Source: Welwitschia mirabilis (Eukaryota > Gnetophyta > Gnetopsida > Welwitschiales). Taken from it: a stretch of DNA of 49,920 nt. The position numbers and the translations under genes were made by a program. Location: NCBI GenBank assembly GCA_051453625.1, contig JBOZIK010000001.1, positions 235,320,722-235,370,641 on the forward strand. The letters are read 5' to 3'. The notes under the pieces are model-generated. The model saw only the letters and a list, made by a program, of their open reading frames with translations, had not been told where the DNA came from and ran no database searches. Below are positions 32,087 through 43,560 of this stretch, one piece after another (positions within the stretch are counted from its first letter, which is position 1; each line of letters opens with the position of its first letter).

Positions 32087-33485
32087 TATTGGAAAAATCC
32101 TAGTTTTTATGATTTCATTTTAAATGTAGTGTGATTGTTGTGTAGATAAGTTATTAAAAATATCTCTTAGATTGCAAAAACACTTGGATCCTAAATAAAG
32201 ATTGCTAACTATCTAAATCCAAGTCCTAAGGTAATTCATAGGTTATGCACACAAAGTTGAAAATTAGAGAGGATTCATTTCAGAATTCATGAAGTTTGAA
32301 TAAGCTTGAGTAGAGACATCTATAAGGTATATGACATCTATGATAAATATATTTATAGAATAAAAGATGTTTAGACTAAACCTAAAGCTGACATAAAGGA
32401 AATATATCTATCATTGAAAAGACATCTATACTAAATGCACTGATGAAATACATCTACTATTATGAATAAATCTATGTTAAATTGAGATAGGTGATAGAAA
32501 ACAATTGTTCTATAGTATGTTAATAATGAATCATCTATTTTCAAGGGATCTAAGCAAGTTTTTTATGATGAATTCATGATGCTTGAGGATCAGAAAAACA
32601 ATAGTTTAAAGCTCATTAGAATCCAATTAAGTTAATTGAAGAGGTTCTTCATGTCAAAGACATTTTCATATTAAACATGTCTATCATGTTAAAGATGTCT
32701 ATATCAAAAATTAATGAAAAATAAAAATAGTTATTGAATAATTAGAACTAGCTATTTATAGCCATTAGGTTATGTTTAAAGTATTTCAAATAAGTATTTC
32801 ATTAGGATTAAGGTCTAAAATACTTGATAAGTATAAAATACATAAAGAATGAAGATTAAAGGATTACGTGAATTATTGATTAGCATTATACAAGCTAAAT
32901 TTTATTAAAATTAATGAAAGGGGTCTATTAGTAAAGACATCTTATGTTTTCTTATACATTGATAACTACAACTCTGATATTGAAACATTGTGTGTAATTA
33001 TATCAAAGTGAACTTAAGTAAATATGATTAGAACATCATGTTAGGATTATTATTCTTCAATTTTATCTTTGGTATTTTATTTTAGGGCTATTTGATTTAT
33101 TTAATATCTCATTTTCTAGGGTTTCTTACTTTTAGGGATTCTAAGGTATAATGAAACCTTACATGAGTGTGCTATTTATCATTGATTAAGTGCTTGAGTG
33201 AACTTTTAAATATTGATTCATTATAATACCTAAAGGGAATATGGTTCTACCTTAAAAGGAGAATATCATTTGGTTGTAAGGTTGATGATATTTAAAAAGA
33301 ACTATTTTATAAGTTAAGATATACAAAGGTATAAGGGAAAGCTAGCCTCTATGTGTGGATGTATCCTAGTTAAGGAACCAGATGAATTGGTAAGGTTTTA
33401 AATGTGAAAATTTTCCTTAGTTGTTAAATTTTTTATTTAATCAAAATCATTTGCTCCTTCCCTCTGATTTTAATGGACCTTAGCA
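32087..33485 (+). repeat. 3' LTR of copia B
   Basis: It starts TATTGGAAAAATCC after a purine-rich tract (TG decayed to TA) and ends ...ggaccttagca at 33485. It aligns with 23391-24823. It carries the same motif cluster, for example agacatct at 32314-32321 and agatgtct at 32693-32700, most densely in 32290-32710. The two LTRs differ considerably, which implies an old insertion. Confidence 0.78.
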
Positions 33486-34799
33486 TGAAACGTAGAAGAT
33501 TACCTTAAATGCCATCAAATCATTGCAAACTATAGACTAAGATTATTACATAAAGAATCACTTATGAATAGAAAAATGATTAACATAATTCAATCTAAAT
33601 CAAGTAATACAAGTATAAAAAAACATGTACACCTAAGATTAGAAAACTAAACTAAAGAAATATTAGTACTTAATTATAATAAAAGAGGAAAATATACATT
33701 AAGGATAAGGTTTAAGCCAATGCTTTAAATGTTATACTAGCTTTAGGAGCTAGCTTATCCTTAAGGAAAATAACTTAAAAACTAAAAATCCTTAGAACTC
33801 CTCTTAATTTTAAAGATTGATCATAGGTTGAATATGCTAAAAATATGCCTTTAAATAAGATTCAATTACCTTTTATAAGTCAATAATTAAGTTTAGGATT
33901 AGTATTTTGGAAATTTTCACAATTTTGGGCTACTTCAGATCAATTTACAAATTACCTTAAAAATTATAAATCTACCAAGGATGTTGAAACATAAATATAA
34001 GCTCCAATTTCTGTAAATAACCAACATCATCATTAGATTCAAGTAGCACTATTGGTTTTCTACTGAATTCCAAGGTCTACTTTGAATCATACTCTAGATA
34101 CCTATCAAAGATCTAAAAAGTTAAATAATAGATGTAGAACGTCAAATCTATGTGCATTTAATGAGATGGATCAAGATAAATCCATAAAACCATAAAAATA
34201 ATAATACAATTATGTTAAATTAAATTGAATTACTCAAAATAAATGTAGCTTTTTTCATGTTATGATATTTCTAATTAGCCTTTTGCTAGCCTCTTAGTAA
34301 AAAATGTGTTAAAGTTTCATAATAAGGAAAAATAACCAAATGAAAAAATTCAAAAATTAAATAAATGTGATGAAAAAGTTTTAAACTTTTAGCTAATTTT
34401 AAGGATGATTTTACTTCAATGAAATGGATAAATCATGGGAGACAAATATTAAAGTAAAATTCCTACTTCTCCTAACCATATTAAACTTTGTTTTGAAAAA
34501 ATAATAAAATGGAAATTAAAATGAACATAAGAACAAAATTACAAAAAAAAAAAATTAAGGTAAATGGCAATAAAAGGAAAGTATTTCATTGCATTTGAAA
34601 AAAGTATTACACTAGAGAGAAGACATGTAAACTATGAAAAATAGAACGCAATATAAGTATATCTAAAATGCATGAAAAGAAAGTACAACATAAAGTGAAA
34701 GAAGTGTGATAACTAATGGATCTTCTATGATAAATCATCCTCTAAAGATTTTTGTTGATTTCTCTTTTTTTGTTAGATTTTGTTTAATTTTGTTCTAAA
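33486..34799. other. No gene recognised; AT-rich sequence
   Basis: No coding motifs were found on either strand. There are long A-rich stretches. Faint similarity to parts of 20336-23390 is noted but not proven. Confidence 0.4.
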
Positions 34800-35075
34800 G
34801 TTTTCTTATCCAATTCTTTTGATATTTGAATACTTATTTAAGAAATGTTTTACTTAAAGCAAAATAAGAATAATGAGGATGATATAGATAAGGAGAATCA
34901 AAGGAAGGTACATAGGATGCTTTTCCAATTGGCCCTTTATCCTTTCTTCTAGTGATAGGAGGATAAGAAGGCGAATAATGGACTTGAGAATGAGTTTTAG
35001 AAAGGACTTAACATAATTCTCCTTATTATTATTTTTGTACCTCTTCTTCGATTTCTCTTGAAATATATTCTTCAT
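34800..35075 (-). pseudogene. Minus-strand Pro/Ser/Tyr-rich coding-like remnant, unidentified
   Basis: On the minus strand, one frame inside 34855-35030 reads SKTHSQVHYSPSYPPITRRK, then DKGPIGKASYVPSFDSPYLYH and PHYSYFA. Normal codon texture, a Pro/Tyr/Ser bias and the lack of stops over some 55 codons suggest a former protein, perhaps a gag-type low-complexity region. No family was recognised. A different frame of the same strand is also open but is Leu/Ile-rich and looks random. Confidence 0.3.
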
Positions 35076-35589
35076 TATTATACTTTTGTAGCTGGGTGAT
35101 TCTTCTATGGATAATGGTTTTTATGTAGGCTTTATTTGAATCATCACACATAAGTATTTGAGAGAGAAGATTATAAAGAAATATAAAACTAACTATTTAA
35201 AGGGTAAATTTTTATTATTACTTACATGTTTAGATATAGTTCTAGAAAGGAATTATATCATGTTAAAAGTTTTACTATTTTGAATAATCTTAATCATATC
35301 CAAATTACTAATATATGCATCTATAACATGAAAGGTAGGTAGTTTGTTTCTAATAGTGAATCTAAAGAGGACTAGTTAGCTTTGATAAAGGTACTTTCAA
35401 GGTAAGTTGTCCTCTCTATTATGAGCATATTCTCTATTAAAATATTTAAAAAAAAATAAAAGTTTTTGTAAGAAAAAGGGTAAACTATTATGATGTGTTA
35501 CTCCAAGAATATGCTATGTTCTCCTATAATAATAAAAAATAAGTGCCATAAATAAAATAATGAATTATGCAAGAGACCTCCTTATCGAT

Positions 35590-35857
35590 AATGGAATTAT
35601 TATAGAATTTAATAAGATGTAAAAATTGACATTTATATCACGTATATTAGGATAATTTAGCTTAGGAGAAAATAATAAATAACTATTTTATCATAAAATT
35701 ATTTATAAACTTATGCATTTCCTCATGATAATTTTAAGTAATTTGCATTCTAAATGGGATATCAAAAGTTGAAGATAATTTAGCAAAAAACACTAGTGCT
35801 ACCATCTAAATCACTAGTATCACTAGTCCTTTGGAGTAGAATACTTCCAAAGCTATG
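35590..35857 (+). pseudogene. Gypsy unit 1: env-like carboxyl remnant (matches 43310-43560)
   Basis: This aligns by eye with 43310-43560: tcataaaattatttataaac, cctcatgataa, gaagataatttagc, and especially actagtgctaccatctaaatcactagtatcactag against tagcactgctatctaagactactagcattactag. In the downstream copy this segment follows an env-like ORF. It ends at the N gap. Confidence 0.5.
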
Positions 35858-36323
35858 NNNNNNNNNNNNNNNNNNNNNNNNNNNNNNNNNNNNNNNNNNN
35901 NNNNNNNNNNNNNNNNNNNNNNNNNNNNNNNNNNNNNNNNNNNNNNNNNNNNNNNNNNNNNNNNNNNNNNNNNNNNNNNNNNNNNNNNNNNNNNNNNNNN
36001 NNNNNNNNNNNNNNNNNNNNNNNNNNNNNNNNNNNNNNNNNNNNNNNNNNNNNNNNNNNNNNNNNNNNNNNNNNNNNNNNNNNNNNNNNNNNNNNNNNNN
36101 NNNNNNNNNNNNNNNNNNNNNNNNNNNNNNNNNNNNNNNNNNNNNNNNNNNNNNNNNNNNNNNNNNNNNNNNNNNNNNNNNNNNNNNNNNNNNNNNNNNN
36201 NNNNNNNNNNNNNNNNNNNNNNNNNNNNNNNNNNNNNNNNNNNNNNNNNNNNNNNNNNNNNNNNNNNNNNNNNNNNNNNNNNNNNNNNNNNNNNNNNNNN
36301 NNNNNNNNNNNNNNNNNNNNNNN
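35858..36323. other. Assembly gap of 466 N
   Basis: Unresolved sequence. Any frames drawn through it are meaningless. Confidence 0.95.
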
Positions 36324-37280
36324 GGAAGTGATCAATTTATAGTTATAGGACCAAGTAGTTTAAGCAATAAATTCTAATAAAATGCATAATTGTAGACGTG
36401 AAAAATTCTTAATTTTAAAACCTTAATTGAGCAATCATAATCTTAATTTCACCCATAAGAAGGGAAAAGTGTCTTTTTTACTTAGTTGACAAAAGTATTG
36501 AATTCTTAGAGCATTGATCATCAATTTTTTGTAGGCTCTCTTATTTTGGAGTGGACTAGCTTTAGGGCTAGCTTTGACAAGTCTTTATTATCTTAATTTT
36601 ATTTATAAATGTAATATGATTCCTACTTTTTTATAATATAGAAATAGTTTTTCCTCCTTCATTTTAAGTTGCAATTAACATTATACTTTTAATTCTTGAA
36701 TAAAACTACGTAATTGTTAAGTACTCTGGTTTCGTAAGTGAGTTTCTTTAGTTTACATCTTAGTTATAGTCATCTTGGTTGATATTTATTGGTTATTTTT
36801 ATTCCTACTTTTCATGATTGCATTAGAATACGAAGGACCAAAGTAACTAAGAGATTCATCAGTATTCATGTATTGAATGAGATTATTTCATCATGATCTA
36901 ATAATCAAAAATTTTATTTTATAAATTTATAGTATATTATTAAAGTGAAGGCTTTATTGCTAGGTGAATTAGGTTAGACCTTTGAAGTTATTTTTTTTAT
37001 CTATTTTATTATCAAAGTTCATCTCATTTCATTCCCAATTTTTAGTTTGTTTTAAATTATTGTAAGTTAAAAATGCTTTTATTACTATTTAGTTCTCTAC
37101 CTTGATTCATTGCAATGGAAACAATAACATTGAAAATATACTGTAATGTTAGCCTTAGTTTATAAATTATAAAATCTAGAAATGATTGGTTTTTACTGAT
37201 ACTGAAAATGATAATAACATGATAGATTTACAAAAGGTTCATAATCTTTTAATTTCTTACATTTTTAGTTTAGTTTTTAA
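36324..37280. other. Probable LTR/leader region of gypsy unit, not resolved
   Basis: No coding sequence was seen. Parts just before 37280 resemble 44540-44620 (catgatagatttacaaaaggttcat against catggtaatttatttaaaagtgcat). By position it lies between an env-like tail and a leader, where a shared LTR would be expected. I could not define LTR ends. Confidence 0.35.
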
Positions 37281-37906
37281 GTTTTTTATCACTTCTAGTG
37301 ATTGGTATCAGTTTTTCTAGTGTCATCAAACTAGTTCATTTTTTTCCAACATTTTTTTCTCATTTATACTTTCTATTAGTGGGTAATAGTTCATTTTTAA
37401 TAATACCTGAGCTAGTCTATTTTCTAAGTTTATTAAGTTTTCACTCTTATCTAAAAATAGTTTTCATATCAATTCTATTATAATTGTATGTTTAGCAAAT
37501 TTTCTATAAGTTTGGAACAAATGAAGATTCAAAAATTTAAACGTTAAAAACTAACAAGAACTTATCCTTTTACTCTTATTTTTTGTTCCTACTATTTTCA
37601 TTATAATAGTTAGTTTTATTTTTTCAACATTTTAGTTGTTTCTATTGAAATTTAAAAAAAAATTAGTGTTTTCTTTCTTAGTTTTATTTTTCAAATCTCT
37701 AGCATTTTAATTTTTCTTGTTTATTTTTTTAAACCTCATAATCTAAACCATTTTGTATAACATTTATGACCATCATTCTGTTTTCTAAACTAAGATACAT
37801 CAAATAACTGATGCTATTACTATTTCTAAGTAGCATCATTAACCATTTTATGAGTTATGCTCTATAATTTTATTGGAATCCACTATTAAAGGTATAAAAT
37901 ATTTTC
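37281..37906 (+). repeat. Gypsy unit leader 1 (homologous to 44625-45100)
   Basis: A distinctive block ctagtgattggtatcag ... ctagtgtcatcaaactag is followed by ttctattagtgggtaatag ... aataatacctgagctagtc. It matches ctagtgatgggtactag ... tagtaatacctaaactag and ttctagtggtaggtac ... aataaaacctaaactagtc at 44630-44750. The block itself is an internal direct repeat of about 100 bp. No ORF is seen. It ends in an N gap. Confidence 0.6.
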
Positions 37907-38047
37907 NNNNNNNNNNNNNNNNNNNNNNNNNNNNNNNNNNNNNNNNNNNNNNNNNNNNNNNNNNNNNNNNNNNNNNNNNNNNNNNNNNNNNNNNNNNNNN
38001 NNNNNNNNNNNNNNNNNNNNNNNNNNNNNNNNNNNNNNNNNNNNNNN
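37907..38047. other. Assembly gap of 141 N
   Basis: Unresolved sequence between the gypsy leader and what appears to be a minus-strand insertion. Confidence 0.95.
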
Positions 38048-38117
38048 AAATTAACCCATGAAGAAATACATAAATAATAACAATCACAATAGCCTAATTA
38101 GAATGTTCAATCTTCCT

Positions 38118-38600
38118 TTAAAAACATTCATTATAACTATTACCCTTTTTAATTGAAGTGTTAATGGAAAACCTACAAGTCCATTACTTTAACTAATAAG
38201 AAGCTCAAAATTGTAGCCACTATATATCGCAAAACTAATAGAACTATTATAATAATCCCATAGTAGATCCTTAAATATTACCTATAATCTTTGTACCTAG
38301 NNNNNNNNNNNNNNNNNNNNNNNNNNNNNNNNNNNNNNNNNNNNNNNNNNNNNNNNNNNNNNNNNNNNNNNNNNNNNNNNNNNNNNNNNNNNNNNNNNNN
38401 AATCCATCTTTTGAAACCTTCATTATAATAACATACCCTTTTTGAATGAATAATTATTTGAAAACCTACAAGTCCATTACCTTAACTAATAAGAAGCTTA
38501 AAATTGTAGCCACTATATATCGCAAAACTAATAAAACTATTATAATAATCCCATAGTAGATCCTTAAATATTACCTATAATCTTTGTACCTAGGTGCTTC
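38118..38600. repeat. Near-identical direct repeat flanking a 100-N gap
   Basis: About 180 bp at 38118-38300 is repeated at 38417-38600 around the gap 38301-38400. The stretch from aaaacctacaagtccatta to ctttgtacctag differs by only a few bases. The identity is far higher than between the old repeats around it, so it probably represents overlapping contig ends or two haplotypes and not a real duplication. Confidence 0.85.
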
Positions 38601-38999
38601 ATCTTATATAATCCAACTCTTAGTAGCAAAGAAATTATATTTTAAGTCTTCTACTATCTAGGTCCATTCAGATCTTTTATGGCTTTGAATTAAAAAAACC
38701 ATACCTTCACCTACAAAATCTGAATACATGTTATTAATGTTGCCTCAATTTCTTAGCACCATAGATGCCCTTAGATTATTTTTTTTTTCATTCTTCCTTA
38801 AAGAAAAAGTGAAATACTAGTTGTATACCCTTAAATATCTTTATATAGCATTTGAACTAACCTAAGTAAATCCTTCATCTCTAAAGTTTTTTTGACTTAA
38901 AAAATCAATACTTTTAAGAAACAAATTCTGAATTACTAATAGAAAGACTATGATACTTTCTTAAAAACTCTAGAAGCATTTAAGAACACATTACAAAAA

Positions 39000-39013
39000 T
39001 GGCTCTAATACCA
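39000..39013 (-). other. Minus-strand primer-binding site (Met type) of an unidentified LTR element
   Basis: tggctctaatacca on the plus strand is the reverse complement of tggtattagagcca, the common plant retroelement primer-binding site with one transition. On the minus strand the LTR would lie to the right (from about 39016) and the internal region to the left, down to about 38050. No gag or pol motif was found on that side, so the element is partial or degraded. Confidence 0.55.
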
Positions 39014-39015
39014 AT

Positions 39016-39900
39016 TTGAACTAGGTAGGGTCATTTATCTTTTCTACAAAGGATTGCCATTAAATAATAGACAAGTAGTCAAAATAATAAGTAGGAAGAT
39101 ATTCCTCAATTTTGCATTATATGAAGCATAGTACTATCTTAAATCCATAGCCAAAAGCTCCTAAAACCATGAAAAACATATTGGTACATCCAAATTTAAT
39201 CATTTAGTTAGACTAATAAGTGTCTTTAGAGTGTATAAGAATTTTAATATTACTAATTAAATAAACAAACTTTCTAGATGATTATAATCCATTACCACTT
39301 TGGCTAAATCTTTAGTCTTTAAACTTGAATGTTTGATCTACTACATAGACTCATATAAAACGACTAAGTGTCCTTTCATACCTCTTTTTAAGATATAGAT
39401 AATGAGAACTTAAATGTCATAGGACATTAGTGGCATAATTATTAAAACGATCATTACTAAAACATTGATAACCTTAAGTGGTAAAACCATCCTAACTTTT
39501 CTTAGAAATAAGATAACATCCACAATTAAAGTTATGCTAGTTAACTAAGAAAATTATTTCCATCATTGTCTTTTCATCCTTACTTGTTAAACTTATACCA
39601 CTTAAATAACTATCCCTTATCAAACCACTAATTCAATTGATCAAAATTATTGGAGGATATATTTAAGAAGTTCATAGAAAATAAAAATTCAAATAAATTA
39701 AAAAATTGAGTAAAACTTCCAATAACTTGAGCACATCACTACCCATATTCTCTCTTCTTTAAAGAAGTGAGATCCTAATAAACTTTCAATAAGACCATAA
39801 TCCAATCCAAGATGAATTAAAATAATAGAAGAAATAGAGCCTAACCACATAAAAAAATCAAGATCATTCATCTTAGTAGTGGAAAATAATAGAAAAATAA
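39016..39900 (-). other. Possible minus-strand LTR adjoining the primer-binding site; otherwise no gene
   Basis: By position next to the PBS this should be LTR sequence. I cannot find a second copy in the window to prove it or set its far end. There is no coding motif. Confidence 0.3.
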
Positions 39901-39929
39901 ACAACTTAATCAAAAGAAACCCAATGAGA

Positions 39930-40680
39930 AACTAGCATCCATGAAGGAAAATAAGAAGGATGAAATAATAGAAGAATTAAAAAATCTGATGCCTATTTAT
40001 CAAGAACCTCTACCATTTCTACAACAACTAAGAAGAAATGAACATTATGAAAAAATTACAAAAGGATTTAGATATTTTTAATGAAGTTAAATTAACATGT
40101 CTCTATTAGAAGTTATTAAAAGTTCCCTTTTCTGTAAAGTTTTTTAAAGATATGTGCACAATTAAGAGGAGGATGCATATTAAGAGAAAAAAATCCTTTC
40201 TAAATTAATAAACTAGTGTAATAATATGAAATCAAATTCTCTAAAAATGTAAAGAACTTGGTTGCTCTACAATTGTTATTAAAATTGGAGACAATCATCT
40301 TAAGCAAGCCCTATTAGATCTTAGAGTAAGTATAAATATTTTACTCTATTTAGTTTATAAAGAATTTTACCTAAATTACTTTAAGAAAAAAAAAAGTCAA
40401 ATTGCAATTATTTGATAATTCATTAAAGGCACTACTAGGAATTGTTGAAGATGTAATTGTTCAAGTAGATAATTGCTACTTTCCAATACACTTCACTGTG
40501 TTAGAAATAAAATCAACTATGCACAATTTAGTTTCTCTTATTTTACTTAGGCCATTCCTTGTGATATCAAATGCTCTTATTAATTATAGAAGTAATCTAA
40601 TGAATATTTCATTTGACAACATAATAATATACTTAAATATATTTAATAATATATAATTACCAGGGAATACTAATAACATT
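39930..40680 (+). pseudogene. Gypsy unit gag end and aspartic protease (Athila/Tat type)
   Basis: EPLPFLQQLRRNEHYEKI (about 40003-40058) is the 'PFPQRL'-like linker before the protease. In the next frames, CKELGCSTIVIKIGDN then ALLDLRVSINILLYLVYKE (about 40250-40370) is the protease core, with catalytic Asp at 40317-40319. The family's D-L-G is D-L-R here. After a frameshift in a poly-A run (about 40384-40395), the open stretch 40402-40656 reads LLGIVEDVIVQVDNCYFPIHF, LRPFLVISNALINYRSNLM and FDNIIIYLNIFN. That is the carboxyl half of the Athila/Tat protease. It is better preserved than the protease of gypsy 1. Confidence 0.85.
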
Positions 40681-42919
40681 GATTTTATTTATGAAATTCA
40701 TAATGTTAATTCTTCTACTAACAACTAAAAAATCATCTTTTAATGAATTACTAAGGGGTACTAAGCAATTTATTTCTTTTATGACTAGTTTTTTGCTTTA
40801 AACACATCTTTTAATGAATTATAAAAAAATCATGGAAATTCTGTAAGTTGGATTACATCTAAATTTAAATGTTTATGATCTAGTGTTTGCACTTCTCATG
40901 CCCTTTTGAAATTTTACTGTTAGTGATATCTTATGAAAATATTGATCTTCCTATGCCATTTTTAGATAAATAAAAATTTAAATCTCATAACCATAATATT
41001 TCTATGTCTTTATTTTTACATATCATTAAAAAAAATTCTTGTGATAATACCTTTTAAATTTTAATAAATGAAATAACACTAACAGATGTTTTTTTCATAA
41101 AGGATTCTGAACACCATCATCTATTTAAATTCTTTTATGGATTCACTTCATTTCTAGATCACCTCATTTTATATTCTAATCATTCACCCCTTTCATTCAT
41201 TCATGAGTTAATAAAATTTAATATCCTAGTTAATGACCCTTAACAAATGATCTACTAATAAGTAGTTATTTCATTAGCACAAGTTTAGGTATAATTTAAG
41301 TTCACTTGTGTTATTCAATAAAATTTTGTGCTTATTTTTGAGTTATCTTGTTAAGATTAGTTTCACTTAAGATCTTTGATTTTGAAAAATATGTATGAAG
41401 CTATGTATTGAGTGGGTGTGTTATCTATAAACAATGTATTATGGATCTAAAGACCTAGCAAATTCGAGACTTATCTTTTTAGTGATACCTAAATAGGACG
41501 ACTTAGTTTATTGAAGATAAATCCCATGCAAGGAAGATCCTTGTCTCTCACTATGCTACAAGAAAAACTTCTTTATTACTAGTGAAACTTAGAAGAAAAA
41601 ATAAACTTAGAAAAATTTCAAAAGAGGTCAAATGCATTTTATTAGAATGAGATAGTTTTAATTAGTTAAATAAATGAACAAAACCTTTTATGTGCATAAA
41701 AAATGATTTATATAAAAATTACAAAAAATAAAGTATGATATATCTTCTTAAAAAGAACATTTTATTTTGATTAAATATTGGATTTAGTTAACTACATTGG
41801 GACTATAAATGATTATTAATAATATATCTCTAATGATTTACTTATGACATGGTCAAGTGCATTAAGAATATAAACACTCACTAGCAATGCAATACTACTT
41901 TTTTTAAAAATTTGACATACTTATTTCTATTTGAAGAAAATGTCATAATACTAGATGCTTAACATAGTTCAAATGCTTAAAACAAGAGATATCTATAGTT
42001 TTAAAAAAGGTAAAAATGGAAATAAAAGATGTGAATTGGAGATTATCTTATGTTTACTATTCTTAACATTTATACTTTAGAATTTGCTTAATTTTTTTGA
42101 AATTTTTTTAAGTTTACTTAATAAGTATCTTAATTGCATGACAATTTGATCCATTAAAACAAAAATAAAATCTACAAAACTTTTAATGAAGAGTCCATTC
42201 ATAAGGTTTATTATTGAAGTTTATTTTGCATTACATTTTATATTTTTTTACCCATTTTATTTACCAATTTCACCATTCTATTCTATAAGAATACACACTT
42301 GAAAACAAAATTGTATTTGTTGTAAAATAAACCTTTGATTAACGACTTAAGCTATGATCAATAAATCTAAGTCATTAATGAAATTAGGTAATTTGATAGC
42401 CTTAATTCACTTTCACTTCCATAAAAGTCTAAAACCCTACACATTATTTCACTTTTTCCACATATTCAATCCTTTTGCTATGTTGTCTTCTATCCTTTAG
42501 CCTAATGTAACTAATTCCTCTATAAATAATCAGTGCCTTTGCCTATCATCACTAGCACCATCATGATTATCCTTCACCTACATCCATCATTTTGTCTCAG
42601 CCTTCTTTTGAACTTTTTAGTTCATTGTGTTATAGGATAAGTCTATTTCATTCAATTTTTAGTCCATATTTCATGATATTTATGATAAAATTCATATTTG
42701 GTTTATCTTTCAACCCTAACATTGAGCTCTTTTACTTTATATCTCCTCCTCTTTATCATTCTTATGTCCCTTCTCTATTCTGTTATTGAGTTTTTAGTAA
42801 ACATGAGTGGTAGATAAATAACCTTTATTGAATAATGATTTTTTGATTCATTTTTAGACATATAATCTTTATTGCACCTAGTAAGGATCAAAACTAAAAG
42901 ATATAACTACTTGCTAAAA
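40681..42919 (+). other. Region after protease lacking RT, RNase H and integrase
   Basis: From about 40970 to 41240 one frame has coding texture (SHNYNISMSLFLHII, KDSEHHHLFKFFYGF, SFIHELIKFNILVND) but no recognised domain. From 41240 to 42919 I see no RT, RNase H or integrase motif. The stretch 42420-42800 is CT-rich with cataaaagtctaaaaccctac and a TATA-like tctataaata at about 42520. With an env-like remnant following at 42920, about 3 kb of pol seems to be missing. Confidence 0.45.
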
Positions 42920-43560
42920 AAAGGCCAACACATTCTACTACCTCTAATAGGTGCTTGAGTTCTATAAAAATGATTTATTTGATGATAAAGACCCCTAGGT
43001 AATTCATTCTCATGTATACTGTAATTTTTTTTTTAATTTCATTAGTTGATTTTGAGGTTGTTTTAGAATTGAAACATTTAGAGAATTTTTATTTATTCTA
43101 TTTAAAAATTTATAATATTCTTGTTATCCTTAGATGAAAAATGTACACCTAATAAAGAAGAAGCCTTAACTTAGAAATTTTTATATTAAAATGAACTTAC
43201 TCTATTTTATTTTATCATTTATAATGTCCTATCTAATTCTTATCTCACAAGTGCTTATAATAGCCTCATAGACCTTGTAAGAATTATCTAAGAAAATTGA
43301 CCTTTGAAACGTTTCATTATAAGTAAGTATATTTGATGTATTTATCATAGAGCAAGATATTTAATTCATTGATTTATTATAAAATAATGTATTTTATCCT
43401 TTTTATTATTTTTTCATAAAATTGTGTAATTTCCCCTAACATGAGTAAGTTTATTTCTACATTTTGAAGATAACTATAAAAGCTCATCATAATTTAGCAT
43501 TAAATGTTAGCACTGCTATCTAAGACTACTAGCATTACTAGCTTTTTGAGACATAACATC
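42920..43560 (+). pseudogene. Gypsy unit env-like ORF remnant
   Basis: NTFYYL then VLEFYKNDLFDDKDP (about 42928-42995) opens the remnant. LENFYLFYLKIYNILV (about 43078-43125) and LNLEIFILK (about 43168-43195) follow the same pattern as the extra ORF of copia A (DIFYFFDVLKPTYPFL and TLEILVLGK). Further on, RARYLIHQFI (about 43350-43380) recalls the 'R.LHY.I' part of that domain. Frames shift repeatedly and stops are frequent. The match is by eye and moderate. Confidence 0.4.

Larger units (their letters stand above)
23391..33485 (+). mobile_element. Copia family B element (Sirevirus-like), both LTRs present
   Basis: A copia element of about 10.1 kb has two similar ~1.4-kb LTRs, a Met-type primer-binding site, and gag, protease, integrase, RT, RNase H in copia order. 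A long 3' region with an env-position ORF follows. The size, long LTRs, extra ORF and clustered palindromic motifs fit the Sirevirus lineage. It is dead: the RT catalytic core is deleted, the protease active site is altered, and nonsense codons are frequent. Its LTRs are unrelated by eye to those of copia A. Confidence 0.8.

Noticed and set aside
35796-36377. Long open frames across N runs (also 37848-38087, 30411-30652 and 47034-47936)
   Set aside because: They consist almost entirely of N and carry no information.
42592-42789. Plus-strand 65-codon frame resembling a hydrophobic peptide
   Set aside because: It arises from CT-rich non-coding DNA, and the Phe/Leu/Ser content follows base composition.
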